From contig NZ_FNVF01000012.1 in the NCBI RefSeq assembly GCF_900107975.1, positions 97,949 to 161,948 of the forward strand: a DNA stretch of 64,000 nucleotides, in the 5' to 3' direction. The notes under the pieces are model-generated. The model did no database searches, was not told the DNA's origin, and saw only the letters and a program-made list of their open reading frames with translations. This stretch comes from Paenibacillus sp. UNC499MF (GTDB lineage Bacteria > Bacillota > Bacilli > Paenibacillales > NBRC-103111). Position numbers and translations under genes: made by a program. Below, piece after piece: positions 1 to 8,179 of the stretch (position 1 is the stretch's first letter; the number at the start of each line of letters is the position of its first letter).

Positions 1-1294
1 CGTTCCCGTAAAAACGGATGCCTGCCTGCTTCGTTTCTACCCCGTCGCCGAGAAAGAAGTTGCCGTAAAAACTGTTGCTGTGTCCGTGTCTCGAAGTAAG
101 TCCGCCCTTGGACGTTTTAAACGTATTATAGCGAACGGTATTGTTGCTGCTTTTCACGGAAACGATTTCCGGTTCCCCGTCCGTATTTTCAAACAAATTA
201 TACTGGATTTTGTTAAACCCGTCGGAAAGCGAGATTTTGGATAAGCCCAGCCGGATCGTTTCTTTGCCGTTGTCGACCCATGGACCTACATCGTGAAAAT
301 AATTGTATTCGATTACATCATGCTGGGAAATGTTCCCCTGTCCGTCACCTTCATAAGCAATCAGAGGATTGGTGTCTGTTTTGTTGCCGAAATCGTTGCG
401 GTCGATCTGGTTATGATGGCTGTTCGTACCGCTGACCTGAAGCCAGATAGTGTCTTTGCCCCGTGCAGGCAAGGCAAACGTGTTGCGCGTCAGCCGGATA
501 TGATGGGACCCGTTCAGCAGGACGCCCTTGTCTGCCGAATTCGTAAATTTCAAGCCTTCAATCGTGACGTACGACGAATTCTTGACTTCGAACGTAGCGG
601 AACCCGTAATAACGGCTTTTCCCCGGTTTGCGGACTTGATCGTAATGGGGTTAGCTTCCGTGCCGTTTTTGTTTTCGATCAGAATCGACGTATTGCTGCC
701 GCTGACCGTATAGCTCCCGTCCGCCAGCACGATCGTCTGCCCCGCGCTTGCGTTTTTCAGAGCCGCCGCCAGTTCTGCCGAAGTCGATACGGGAATTCCT
801 CCTTGGCCGGCGTTTTCTCCGTAAATTTCGACCTCCGTGTAGCTGTTCCACAGATTCGCGGAATTGCCGTGTCCGACGATTCTTACATACCGCGCCGAAG
901 ACACATCGGTAAAATCAAAAGTCTGAAGCTGCGTGTTCAGGCTGCTCGTCACATTTGTCTTTGCATTCGTGAACGTGACGTTGTCCGCCGAAGTCTGGAT
1001 ATCGAAAGTGGATGTCCGCGTGTCGCCGCTCAGAAAAGCGATCTTGATATAGGAGACTTTACGGAGCGAACCGAGATCGAATAAGATCCACTGGCCGTCG
1101 CCGTTCGAAGACCAGCGGGTCCCCAGGTTTCCGTCCACCGTATTGCCCGGCTTGTTGCCGTCATCGTTGCTTGCCGTTACGGATGAAGCGGAGATCGTAA
1201 ACTTGGAGTCCGCCGCATAACCTTGAGCGGGAACCAGCATGAGAAGCAGACAAAGACTCAGAACGAGCGAAAAAGTACGTTTACTTGCGTTCAT
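1..1294 (-). CDS. PL6-family polysaccharide lyase (alginate/chondroitinase B-like), 3' end cut by window
   Basis: Secreted lyase that should cleave uronic-acid polysaccharides by beta-elimination. I translated the minus strand from ATG 1294 (AAAGGA about 9 nt upstream); the frame is open to the window edge, giving 431 residues. Residues 1-27 are a signal peptide ending in QGYAADS. About 30-160 form an F5/8 type C (discoidin-like) carbohydrate-binding domain (DGNLGTRWSS, RYVRIVGHG). A right-handed beta-helix starts near 170 (ELAAALKNASAGQTIVLADG). The PL6 catalytic signature is visible as EIVSVKS (Lys381) and SRHG (Arg402). The C-terminus lies outside the window. It is the last visible gene of the sugar-use cluster, with a 14-bp palindrome upstream. 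The family is clear; whether the substrate is alginate or a glycosaminoglycan is not. Confidence 0.88.
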   Translation of the reverse strand, partial: MNASKRTFSLVLSLCLLLMLVPAQGYAADSKFTISASSVTASNDDGNKPGNTVDGNLGTRWSSNGDGQWILFDLGSLRKVSYIKIAFLSGDTRTSTFDIQTSADNVTFTNAKTNVTSSLNTQLQTFDFTDVSSARYVRIVGHGNSANLWNSYTEVEIYGENAGQGGIPVSTSAELAAALKNASAGQTIVLADGSYTVSGSNTSILIENKNGTEANPITIKSANRGKAVITGSATFEVKNSSYVTIEGLKFTNSADKGVLLNGSHHIRLTRNTFALPARGKDTIWLQVSGTNSHHNQIDRNDFGNKTDTNPLIAYEGDGQGNISQHDVIEYNYFHDVGPWVDNGKETIRLGLSKISLSDGFNKIQYNLFENTDGEPEIVSVKSSNNTVRYNTFKTSKGGLTSRHGHSNSFYGNFFLGDGVETKQAGIRFYGN

Positions 1295-1374
1295 CACAAC
1301 ACATCCTTTTTTGAACGTATTTTCGGCGCATGGCTTGACTCTCGGTTTCTTTCTCCTTCCGGTAAACAGATTGC

Positions 1375-1388
1375 AGAGTGCGCACTCT
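1375..1388. promoter_or_regulatory. 14-bp perfect palindrome upstream of the PL6 lyase gene
   Basis: AGAGTGCGCACTCT is a perfect dyad with a central CG, about 80 bp upstream of the lyase start. The shape resembles LacI-family operators. The regulator is not identified in the window. Confidence 0.35.
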
Positions 1389-1475
1389 ACTTCCGGTATA
1401 CCGCAAATATCCCGCCAAAGCCATCTTTAAATCCCGGAAAAGCTCCTCAAAATCCGGAATAAACGGCTCTATTCT

Positions 1476-2126
1476 TTAAAAAAGCCTCACCTTCATCGTT
1501 TCCAGCCAGGCCCTGGCGATCAGGCCGTGGCCTGCAGCCGAGGGGTGTACCCCATCCGGAGCCCAATAGGCGGCGGGAGCTTCCGCGGAAGCGCGGGCGA
1601 ACAAGCCGTCGAGCGGAACAAGCCGGGCGCCGAATTCACGGGCCAGCTCCCGTACGGCCCCGATCTTCGGATCGAGATCTTCCCGCCAAGCCTTGCGGTC
1701 TTCCGGCACGGGCAGGACAAACGGCTCCATCATCACGATCCGGGCTCCCGTTTCTTCCTTCGTTCGCGTCAGGAGCTGGCGGTATCCCGCGGCAAACGTC
1801 TCCGGTGATGTGGGGTCATTGCGGTCATATCTTCTCCAGCAATCGTTGATCCCGATATAAATCGTGACCCAATCCGGCTTCAAATCGATGCAGTCCTGCT
1901 GCCAGCGGTTCTGCAAATCTTTCACGCGGTTTCCGCTGATACCCCTGTTAAGAAAAGCAGCCTGTTTTTCGGGATAAGCGGCGCCGTACAGGCCCGCTAT
2001 CATCCCGACGTAGCCTTTGCCCAGATCCGAATAATTTTCCCGGTTTCGGCCGGTATCCGTAATGCTGTCTCCTTGAAAAAGCAGAAGTTCTCCACGTCCG
2101 ATCATTATCTCTGTCAGCTCCTTCAC
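1476..2126 (-). CDS. SGNH/GDSL hydrolase (carbohydrate esterase-like)
   Basis: Probable esterase removing acetyl or similar groups from the polysaccharide handled by this locus. Block I is FQGDSITD (nucleophile Ser21 from the GTG start), block II is GISGNRVKD, block III is YIGINDCW and block V is DGVHPSAAGH with the catalytic Asp/His. There is no signal peptide, so it should act in the cytoplasm on imported oligosaccharides. I chose GTG 2126: it lies 5 nt after the GH95 stop, with GGAGGAG 8 nt upstream. An ATG at 2105 (MIGRGELLLFQ) with AAGGAG 12 nt upstream is the alternative. A longer frame reaching 2177 overlaps the upstream gene and is unlikely. The length is normal for rhamnogalacturonan acetylesterase-like proteins. 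Confidence 0.85.
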   Translation of the reverse strand: MKELTEIMIGRGELLLFQGDSITDTGRNRENYSDLGKGYVGMIAGLYGAAYPEKQAAFLNRGISGNRVKDLQNRWQQDCIDLKPDWVTIYIGINDCWRRYDRNDPTSPETFAAGYRQLLTRTKEETGARIVMMEPFVLPVPEDRKAWREDLDPKIGAVRELAREFGARLVPLDGLFARASAEAPAAYWAPDGVHPSAAGHGLIARAWLETMKVRLF

Positions 2127-2131
2127 ACTCT

Positions 2132-4390
2132 CTACTCCTCCAGCAGGCTTCGGAACGGAAATCCGTGCAGGCGCCATGGCTTGGAGCCCCCGAAATACCG
2201 GACAGGCCCGGTCTTGCCCTCCACGGATCTGATCTTCAGCCGGGGTTCCTCGCCGGCCGGATACAAAATCGCTTCATCCCCCCGTTTCAGCGGAAGCACA
2301 AGCGATTCCCGGCTGTCCGCCAGCTCCACGGTATGGCGCGTATTCTCTCCGGCCAGCCGCCAGTGCACCGTACCGGTCCAGCCCGTCCGGATTTCGCACG
2401 GTTCTCCCGCCAGGCTCTTGACCCGTACGAAAGCCGTGGCACCTCCGCGGCGGACGGCGCTGACGAGGAAGGCGCCTTCGGCGCGCAGGTCGTGGAAGGC
2501 GGCCTCCTTCCACTCTTCCGGAATCGCGGGGAAGATCCGGATCGTGCCGCCCCAGCTCTGCAGCAGCATATCGTGCAGCGATTCGGCCCCAGCCAGGGGC
2601 GTTTCGATGACAGGCCCGGCTTCTTTGTACATCGTATTCGGCTTGATGTTGCCGAGAAGGGTATGCAGCAGGCGCAGGGCCGTGTCCCCCCAGCCGAGCG
2701 TGGCGGCGATCGAAGCCGCCCCGGTAAAGCTGAAGCCGCGCAGGTCGCCTTCGCTGTCCAGCCAGTGCCGGAGGGAACGGTCGATAAGCTCCCGTTCTTC
2801 TTCCCGGTCCGGGCTGGCCAGGTGCAGCGGAAAAACCGCCAGCAGGTGGCTGAAGTGCCTGTGCCCGAAGGCAAGGGGGACTCCGCGGCCGACCATATAG
2901 CCGCTTTCGTCCACCGGCAGCGGCGTCAGGTTGTCCAGCACTTCGCGCCATCTGCCGGCCAGGGGATCGCCGCTTCCGAGCCTTGCGCTTATGGCAAGCA
3001 GCGTCTCGCACCCCCAGTGGAGCAGAGCCAGGTCGTAATGGCAGTCGCTGACGGCCAGCCGTTTGAACGAGCCATACTCCGGCGAGATCGTCGGAGGCAG
3101 GTGCAGCTTCCCGTCTTCCCCCGTCTCCAGCAGGTGCAGGTAGTAATTGACGCTTCCCCGCAGCACGGGATACAGGATGTCCTCTAGCATCCGGTCGTCC
3201 ATCGAATAGCGGTACTGCCGCCAGAGACAGTGGCAGAGCCAGGCCAAATTTCCGGTCTCCTCGCCCACTTCACTGCGCAGGTCAAAGCTGCCGCTTCTTC
3301 CCAGCCCGGCTGAGTCGTGACGGTACGGCTGAGGAACATTGTCTCTCAGGTTCTCTCTGTTATCCGCTACCGCTTTGACCATCGACTCTCCAATCGCGAG
3401 GCGGTTGGACGCGTACACCGGGGAATAACTCATCTGTACGTTCATGTTGAACCAGTTCCCGGCCCAGGGAGTCGGTGCGAGCCACGGACCCTGATTGTCC
3501 AGCAGGGCACTGTCTCCCCTGGCTGCCGAAGCCAGCTTATACATCTGAATCCAGTAAAAGCTTTCCAGACGCCGATCGGGGATGGAGACAAAGCTTTGGC
3601 GGTAATAGCCGTGCCACCATTTCCGGTGGGCGGCCACCCATTCGCCGAAATCGGCGGACGCCGCTTTCCGGACGGCTTGCGCCGCAGCTTTTTCCGCCTG
3701 CCCGGAGCAGCCGTTCTGGACAGAGACGAAGGCGATTCTCCGTCCTTCCGGAAGTTCCGTTACGGTCCAGGCGGTGACGCATCCTTCGCCGCCATTTTTT
3801 CCTTCCGCGAAGCGCTGGACCGTGCAGGTAATTCCGTCCTCCCGGAACGTCTCGTGTCCGGTATCCGGAATGTACTGATTCACGTTGATCCCGTCGGCAA
3901 ACTTGAGCACTTCGTCCACTGCGGAGTGAGGCACCCATACTAGGCGCGCCTCCTTTTCTTCCTCCGATGTTTCCAATTCAATCGCCATAACCGCTTCTTC
4001 GGCATGCACAAGCGCCCGGAAGCGCACTTCGCCGCATGTCGTAGTCAGCAGGCCCCGAAGCTCGGCGTTCCACAAATCCAGCCGCATCCGCGTTGGATTA
4101 TAGATCAGGCCCGTCAGCTCCAGATTCATTTCGCCTATCGGCACACGGGGTTTAAAATCTTCGCGGTCCGTGCGGGTCGCCGTGACATCGGTCCGGCCCA
4201 TCACAAACCGGAGCGTCCGCCGCTTTTTTACATTTTCCGCCCCGTAGACCATCGCTCCGATCGTTCCGTTGCCGATGAAAGCGCCTTCATCCCAGCTCGT
4301 CGGTTTTACTACCCATTCCATATCGTGCTCTGCCATAAAAGCCCGCCAATCGAGATCCAAAAGCGGACGGTACGTTACGGATTGCTTCAT
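2132..4390 (-). CDS. GH95-like glycoside hydrolase (alpha-L-fucosidase/galactosidase type)
   Basis: A 752-residue glycosidase without a signal peptide, expected to trim fucose- or galactose-type residues from imported oligosaccharides. The N-terminal domain carries DEGAFIGNGTIGAMVYG, matching the GNGrlGAMvyG signature of GH95. The (alpha/alpha)6 region has LPPTISPEYGS and GHRHFSHLLAVFPLH, corresponding to the SPE and HRHxSHL motifs. The C-terminus (LLQSWGGTIRIFPAIPEEW) is also typical. It starts 12 nt after the permease stop with an SD GGAG, and ends 5 nt before the SGNH start, so it is inside the operon. Sequence divergence from classic fucosidases leaves the exact sugar open. Confidence 0.82.
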   Translation of the reverse strand: MKQSVTYRPLLDLDWRAFMAEHDMEWVVKPTSWDEGAFIGNGTIGAMVYGAENVKKRRTLRFVMGRTDVTATRTDREDFKPRVPIGEMNLELTGLIYNPTRMRLDLWNAELRGLLTTTCGEVRFRALVHAEEAVMAIELETSEEEKEARLVWVPHSAVDEVLKFADGINVNQYIPDTGHETFREDGITCTVQRFAEGKNGGEGCVTAWTVTELPEGRRIAFVSVQNGCSGQAEKAAAQAVRKAASADFGEWVAAHRKWWHGYYRQSFVSIPDRRLESFYWIQMYKLASAARGDSALLDNQGPWLAPTPWAGNWFNMNVQMSYSPVYASNRLAIGESMVKAVADNRENLRDNVPQPYRHDSAGLGRSGSFDLRSEVGEETGNLAWLCHCLWRQYRYSMDDRMLEDILYPVLRGSVNYYLHLLETGEDGKLHLPPTISPEYGSFKRLAVSDCHYDLALLHWGCETLLAISARLGSGDPLAGRWREVLDNLTPLPVDESGYMVGRGVPLAFGHRHFSHLLAVFPLHLASPDREEERELIDRSLRHWLDSEGDLRGFSFTGAASIAATLGWGDTALRLLHTLLGNIKPNTMYKEAGPVIETPLAGAESLHDMLLQSWGGTIRIFPAIPEEWKEAAFHDLRAEGAFLVSAVRRGGATAFVRVKSLAGEPCEIRTGWTGTVHWRLAGENTRHTVELADSRESLVLPLKRGDEAILYPAGEEPRLKIRSVEGKTGPVRYFGGSKPWRLHGFPFRSLLEE

Positions 4391-4402
4391 GAAGCGTCAC
4401 TC

Positions 4403-5278
4403 CTATCCTTTTATCGCTCCGATCAGAGCTCCTTTTACGAAATATTTCTGTAAAAACGGATAAACGAGCAGAATAGGCACCGTTGCGACGATAATGGTCG
4501 CGTACTTCAGCGTGACGGTAAGCATAGCCACATCGCCTTCCGATGCGCCCAGATTGGAATTCGCTTCTCCTTGCAGAAGAATTTCGCGCAAAATGAGCTG
4601 CAGAGGAAACATGGATCTTTCCTGCAGAAAGATAAGGGCGTTAAACCACGCATTCCAGTGACCGACACCGTAATAGAGCAGCATAACGGCAAGAACCGGA
4701 AGCGATAGCGGCAGGACGATCCGGAAAAGAATGACGAAATCGTTCGCCCCGTCGATTTTGGCCGATTCCTCCAGCGCATCCGGGATGCCCTCGAAAGCCG
4801 TTTTCATCAGAATCAGGTTAAACGTGTTGACCGCCGTCGGGATAATGAGCGCCCACAACGTATTGGCAAGCCCCACCCCTTTGACCGTCAAATAAAACGG
4901 GATAAGACCGCCGCTGAAAAACATCGTGAACACGATAAACAGCATGATCCTTTTACGGTAAGCGAGACTTTTGCGGGACAGTGCGTAAGCGCCGAGCGAG
5001 GTCAGTAAAATATTGATCGCAAGACCCGCGATGACCACGAAAAACGTGTTGCCGTACCCTTTCAAAATCATGGGATTTCGGAAAACATTGGCGTAGGCGT
5101 CCAGCGAAAAGCCGACCGGTTTCCACAGAAACCCTTTGTGCGCGAGAAGACTTCCCGCATCGCTGAGCGAGGCGAATACGACATACACGAGCGGATAGAT
5201 CGTTACGATCATCAGCAGTGTCAGAAAAAGCATATTGAAGCCGTCAAACGCCCGTTCGGAGAAAGTCCGTCTGTTCAC
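4403..5278 (-). CDS. Carbohydrate ABC transporter permease, LplC-like
   Basis: Inner-membrane permease of 291 residues with about six hydrophobic segments, starting MNRRTFSERAFDGFNMLFL. The EAA loop that contacts the ATPase is visible as EESAKIDGANDFVILFRIVLPLS. The C-terminus FVKGALIGAIKG is typical of LplC/YtcP-type permeases. The start is GTG 5278, with GGAAGG 8 nt upstream. It lies 18 nt after the other permease and 12 nt before the GH95 gene. No ATPase gene is present; this family usually shares an MsmX-type ATPase encoded elsewhere. Confidence 0.92.
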   Translation of the reverse strand: MNRRTFSERAFDGFNMLFLTLLMIVTIYPLVYVVFASLSDAGSLLAHKGFLWKPVGFSLDAYANVFRNPMILKGYGNTFFVVIAGLAINILLTSLGAYALSRKSLAYRKRIMLFIVFTMFFSGGLIPFYLTVKGVGLANTLWALIIPTAVNTFNLILMKTAFEGIPDALEESAKIDGANDFVILFRIVLPLSLPVLAVMLLYYGVGHWNAWFNALIFLQERSMFPLQLILREILLQGEANSNLGASEGDVAMLTVTLKYATIIVATVPILLVYPFLQKYFVKGALIGAIKG

Positions 5279-5296
5279 AAGGCATTCCTTCCTTTC

Positions 5297-6253
5297 CTAC
5301 CAGAGACTCGTGCTGTTCAGCTTCCGGCTGATCCAGTTGGAACCGAGAAGCAGCGTGAAGTTCACCGCGGAATTGAATAGACCGACCGCGGAGCTGAAGC
5401 TGTAATTAAACTCCTGCAGGCCGACGCGATACACGTAAGAAGACACGACGTCCGCGGTATCGAACGTGCTCGGATTGTAGAGGAGAATAATTTTTTCAAA
5501 ACCGACGTTCATCATACGGCCCAGTTCCAGAATCAGCAGAATGATGATAGTCGGCATCAGTCCGGGCAGCGTCACGTTCAGCATCTGCTTCCAGCGCCCG
5601 GCCCCGTCCATTTTGGCCGCCTCGTATTGTTCCTGGTCTATGCCGGTCAATGCGGCCAGATAGATGATCGTTCCCCAGCCGATATGCTGCCAGATGCCCG
5701 AGGACACATAAATGGTTCGGAACCATTCCGGTTCCAGCAGGAGCGTCAGCCGTTCGCCGCCGAAGAAAGCGATGATATCGTTAATCACTCCGCTGCTGGC
5801 CGTGAAATCTTTGATAATGCCGCAGATAACGACAAGGGAAATAAAGTACGGCATATAAGTGACGGTCTGAACCGTCCGCTTAAAGATCGAGTTCCGCACC
5901 TCGTTCAGCAGCAGAGCCAGAATGATCGGCGCCGGAAAACCGAAAACAAGTTCGTTCAAGCTGATCAGAACCGTGTTTTTGATCGTTCTCCAAAAATAGG
6001 CTCCGGTGAAAAAGTTCTCGAAATGGGCAAATCCGACCCATTCGCTTCCCCATATGCCCAGCCTCGGCGAAAAATCCTTAAATGCGATAATGGCGCCGTA
6101 CATGGGAGCATAATGGAAGACCACGTAGTACAGCAGAACGGGCAGCAGCATTACATACAGAAGCTTATTTCTGCGGATATCGAGCAGGAGGCCGGGCCGG
6201 GCTTTTTTCCGAGCGGCCGTGTACGTTAAAACCTCCTGATTTATGGCAGCCAT
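5297..6253 (-). CDS. Carbohydrate ABC transporter permease, LplB-like
   Basis: Partner permease of the sugar importer, 318 residues from ATG 6253, which has GGAGG 9 nt upstream. An in-frame start at 6343 would add about 30 residues without a good SD and is rejected. Hydrophobic segments include LLYVMLLPVLLYYVVFHYAPMYG, and the EAA loop is YEAAKMDGAGRWKQMLNVTLPGL. The ending SRKLNSTSLW is characteristic of LplB/YteP proteins. The gene follows the solute-binding protein gene by 96 nt. Confidence 0.92.
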   Translation of the reverse strand: MAAINQEVLTYTAARKKARPGLLLDIRRNKLLYVMLLPVLLYYVVFHYAPMYGAIIAFKDFSPRLGIWGSEWVGFAHFENFFTGAYFWRTIKNTVLISLNELVFGFPAPIILALLLNEVRNSIFKRTVQTVTYMPYFISLVVICGIIKDFTASSGVINDIIAFFGGERLTLLLEPEWFRTIYVSSGIWQHIGWGTIIYLAALTGIDQEQYEAAKMDGAGRWKQMLNVTLPGLMPTIIILLILELGRMMNVGFEKIILLYNPSTFDTADVVSSYVYRVGLQEFNYSFSSAVGLFNSAVNFTLLLGSNWISRKLNSTSLW

Positions 6254-6349
6254 GATACAATCCCTCCGTTCGTATCGGCAGCTCCGTCCAGACACATGCA
6301 GCAAAGCACGCGCTAGATGTGACCGGAAGCTGCCGCAAAGCATATGAGA

Positions 6350-7975
6350 TTAGCGCTTGTTGTAGCGATCGAAGGCATCCTGGTAAATCTTCGTCACTTT
6401 ATCGACTCCCATCTCCTTGATCCGCTTTACGTATTCGTCGTATTTGTCGAGAGGTTCTTTGCCCATCACGAACTTGATAAACATTTCTTCCTTGTAGCTG
6501 GTGATGGCCGTGTTCAGCTTGGCGATCTCTTTGCTTTCCTCTACGGTAGGCGTAAGAAACTGCGGCATAACATGCTTCGCTGCATCGGTTTCCGACCATA
6601 TTTTCAGGGCCTCGTCCTGCTGCTTGAACGTATTGAAGTTTTTCCGGCTGTCTCCGAGATAGGGCCCGTTCGGTTTCGTGTACTGGGAAATCATCTGCTG
6701 GAGGGTATATTTCCCGTCCTTCGCTATTTTATCGGTGAACTTAGGAGTTCCGTTCTCTACGCTGTAGCTCTCCCCTTCGGTACCAAAGTTGAAAAGCAGG
6801 CTGCCTTTCTCGCCGTAAGCGTAATCCAGCCACCTCACGGCCAGCTCCGGATTAGCGGCGGCGTCCGTAACCGCTTTGCTGGCCGCCGGGTTATACTTGA
6901 AATCCCGCTGGCCGATGAACGGCCGCTCTCCTTTGGTCAGTGTCGGATACGGAGCGGCGACGAGCTGGAAATTCGGGTTTTTCTTCTTCCCCGTTTCCAT
7001 CCATCTTCCCATTCCTCCGCTGAGGAGGTGAACCGTCGCCCCGGTGCTGTCGTTCAGCATTTTCGTGTCCAGGGATTTGGAATCCGTATTGAGGGCGAAA
7101 TCTTTATCGATCAGCCCCTCCGCATACCACTTGCGCAGAAGAGTCAGCGCGTCTTTAAACTGGGGATCGACCGGCCCGTATCTGACCTTCCCCTGGTCGT
7201 CGATATAATAGCGGTTTGCCGTTTTATAAGCGCCGATGAAAGCGTCCTGGATGTTAAACTCGTTCTGATACAAGGCGGAAAACGGCGAAGCGGCCCCTTT
7301 GCGCTCTTTAAACGCTTTCAAAACGGTGTACCACTCATCAATCGTGGCCGGAACGTCCAATTTCAATTCGTCCAGCCAGTCCTTGCGGATCATGGGTCCC
7401 CGGAATACAAGACCGTTCTCCGGACGGATCATCGGAAACACGTAATAATTCCCGCTGTCCGTTTTGATCATTTTGTCCAGCTCTTTGTCTTGTTCCAGCA
7501 GCTTTTTCAAATTCGGGGCATACTTGTCGATGTACGAATTGAGCGGAACAATCACCTTATCGGCGATAGCTTTCTCCGGTCCGCCCGGGTAAGATCCGCT
7601 TCCGCCGCTCCAGTTGTACTCGATCACATCGGGCAAATTGTTGGATGCGATCAGAAGATTGAACTGATCTTTGGACTGTCCGTCGGCCGGATGTGTGTAC
7701 TTGACCTTGATGCCCGTTTCTTTCTCAAGCTGTTTGCCGAACGGTGAGTCCGCCAGATTGGATACGAACGCGGAAAGGTTCGTGTCCATGGGCTCCCACG
7801 AGGTTAGCGTTTCTTCCGCACGAATCGGATATTTGCCGGGTTCCGAGTCCATTCCGGGCTCCTTGCCTTCCTTTCCTCCTCTTCCACCGGCCGAACAAGC
7901 CGCCAGCATAACCGACGCCGCAAGAACGACGATGACGCCCGAGCGGGTATTTCTGATCCCCGAATGTCTGACCAT
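6350..7975 (-). CDS. Extracellular sugar-binding lipoprotein of the ABC importer (LipO-like)
   Basis: A 541-residue solute-binding protein anchored by a lipid on Cys27 (lipobox LAAC in VMLAACSAGG). The mature part has the hinge motifs of family 1 solute-binding proteins: SNNLPDVIEYNW near the N-terminus and EVAVRWLDYAYGEKGS-like residues (NPELAVRWLDYAYGE) later. GGAGGG lies 5 nt before ATG 7975. It is the first gene of the transporter operon and sits downstream of the AraC regulator and its candidate binding repeats. The ligand is probably an oligosaccharide released by the PL6 lyase. Confidence 0.92.
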   Translation of the reverse strand: MVRHSGIRNTRSGVIVVLAASVMLAACSAGGRGGKEGKEPGMDSEPGKYPIRAEETLTSWEPMDTNLSAFVSNLADSPFGKQLEKETGIKVKYTHPADGQSKDQFNLLIASNNLPDVIEYNWSGGSGSYPGGPEKAIADKVIVPLNSYIDKYAPNLKKLLEQDKELDKMIKTDSGNYYVFPMIRPENGLVFRGPMIRKDWLDELKLDVPATIDEWYTVLKAFKERKGAASPFSALYQNEFNIQDAFIGAYKTANRYYIDDQGKVRYGPVDPQFKDALTLLRKWYAEGLIDKDFALNTDSKSLDTKMLNDSTGATVHLLSGGMGRWMETGKKKNPNFQLVAAPYPTLTKGERPFIGQRDFKYNPAASKAVTDAAANPELAVRWLDYAYGEKGSLLFNFGTEGESYSVENGTPKFTDKIAKDGKYTLQQMISQYTKPNGPYLGDSRKNFNTFKQQDEALKIWSETDAAKHVMPQFLTPTVEESKEIAKLNTAITSYKEEMFIKFVMGKEPLDKYDEYVKRIKEMGVDKVTKIYQDAFDRYNKR

Positions 7976-8116
7976 GTAAACCCTCCTCTACAAAATCACG
8001 GATGCACGGCTGCGTCGCACATCTCAGTGTCAGTATGACCTGCCGTTATCTCTAAAAGATATCTTCAAAAGCCGGAATGCTTCATCAATTTGCTGAAAAA
8101 CGTCCTGCACGGCGGG

Positions 8117-8146
8117 CTGCAAAAACCGCAGTCCGTCTGCAAAAAA
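8117..8146 (-). promoter_or_regulatory. Candidate AraC-type binding site: two TTTTTGCAG direct repeats, 20-bp period
   Basis: On the minus strand TTTTTGCAG occurs twice with the repeat starts 20 bp apart (plus strand CTGCAAAAA at 8117 and 8137). Direct half-sites two helical turns apart are the usual target layout of AraC-family proteins. The site lies about 145-170 bp upstream of the binding-protein gene, just after the AraC regulator gene. Confidence 0.45.
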
Positions 8147-8179
8147 CATATAAATAACCGGAAACGGCTCCGGTGAAGC

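Noticed and set aside
6344..7747. Long plus-strand open frame (467 codons) opposite the sugar-binding lipoprotein
   Set aside because: Shadow of the lipoprotein gene; no start signal or recognisable domain.
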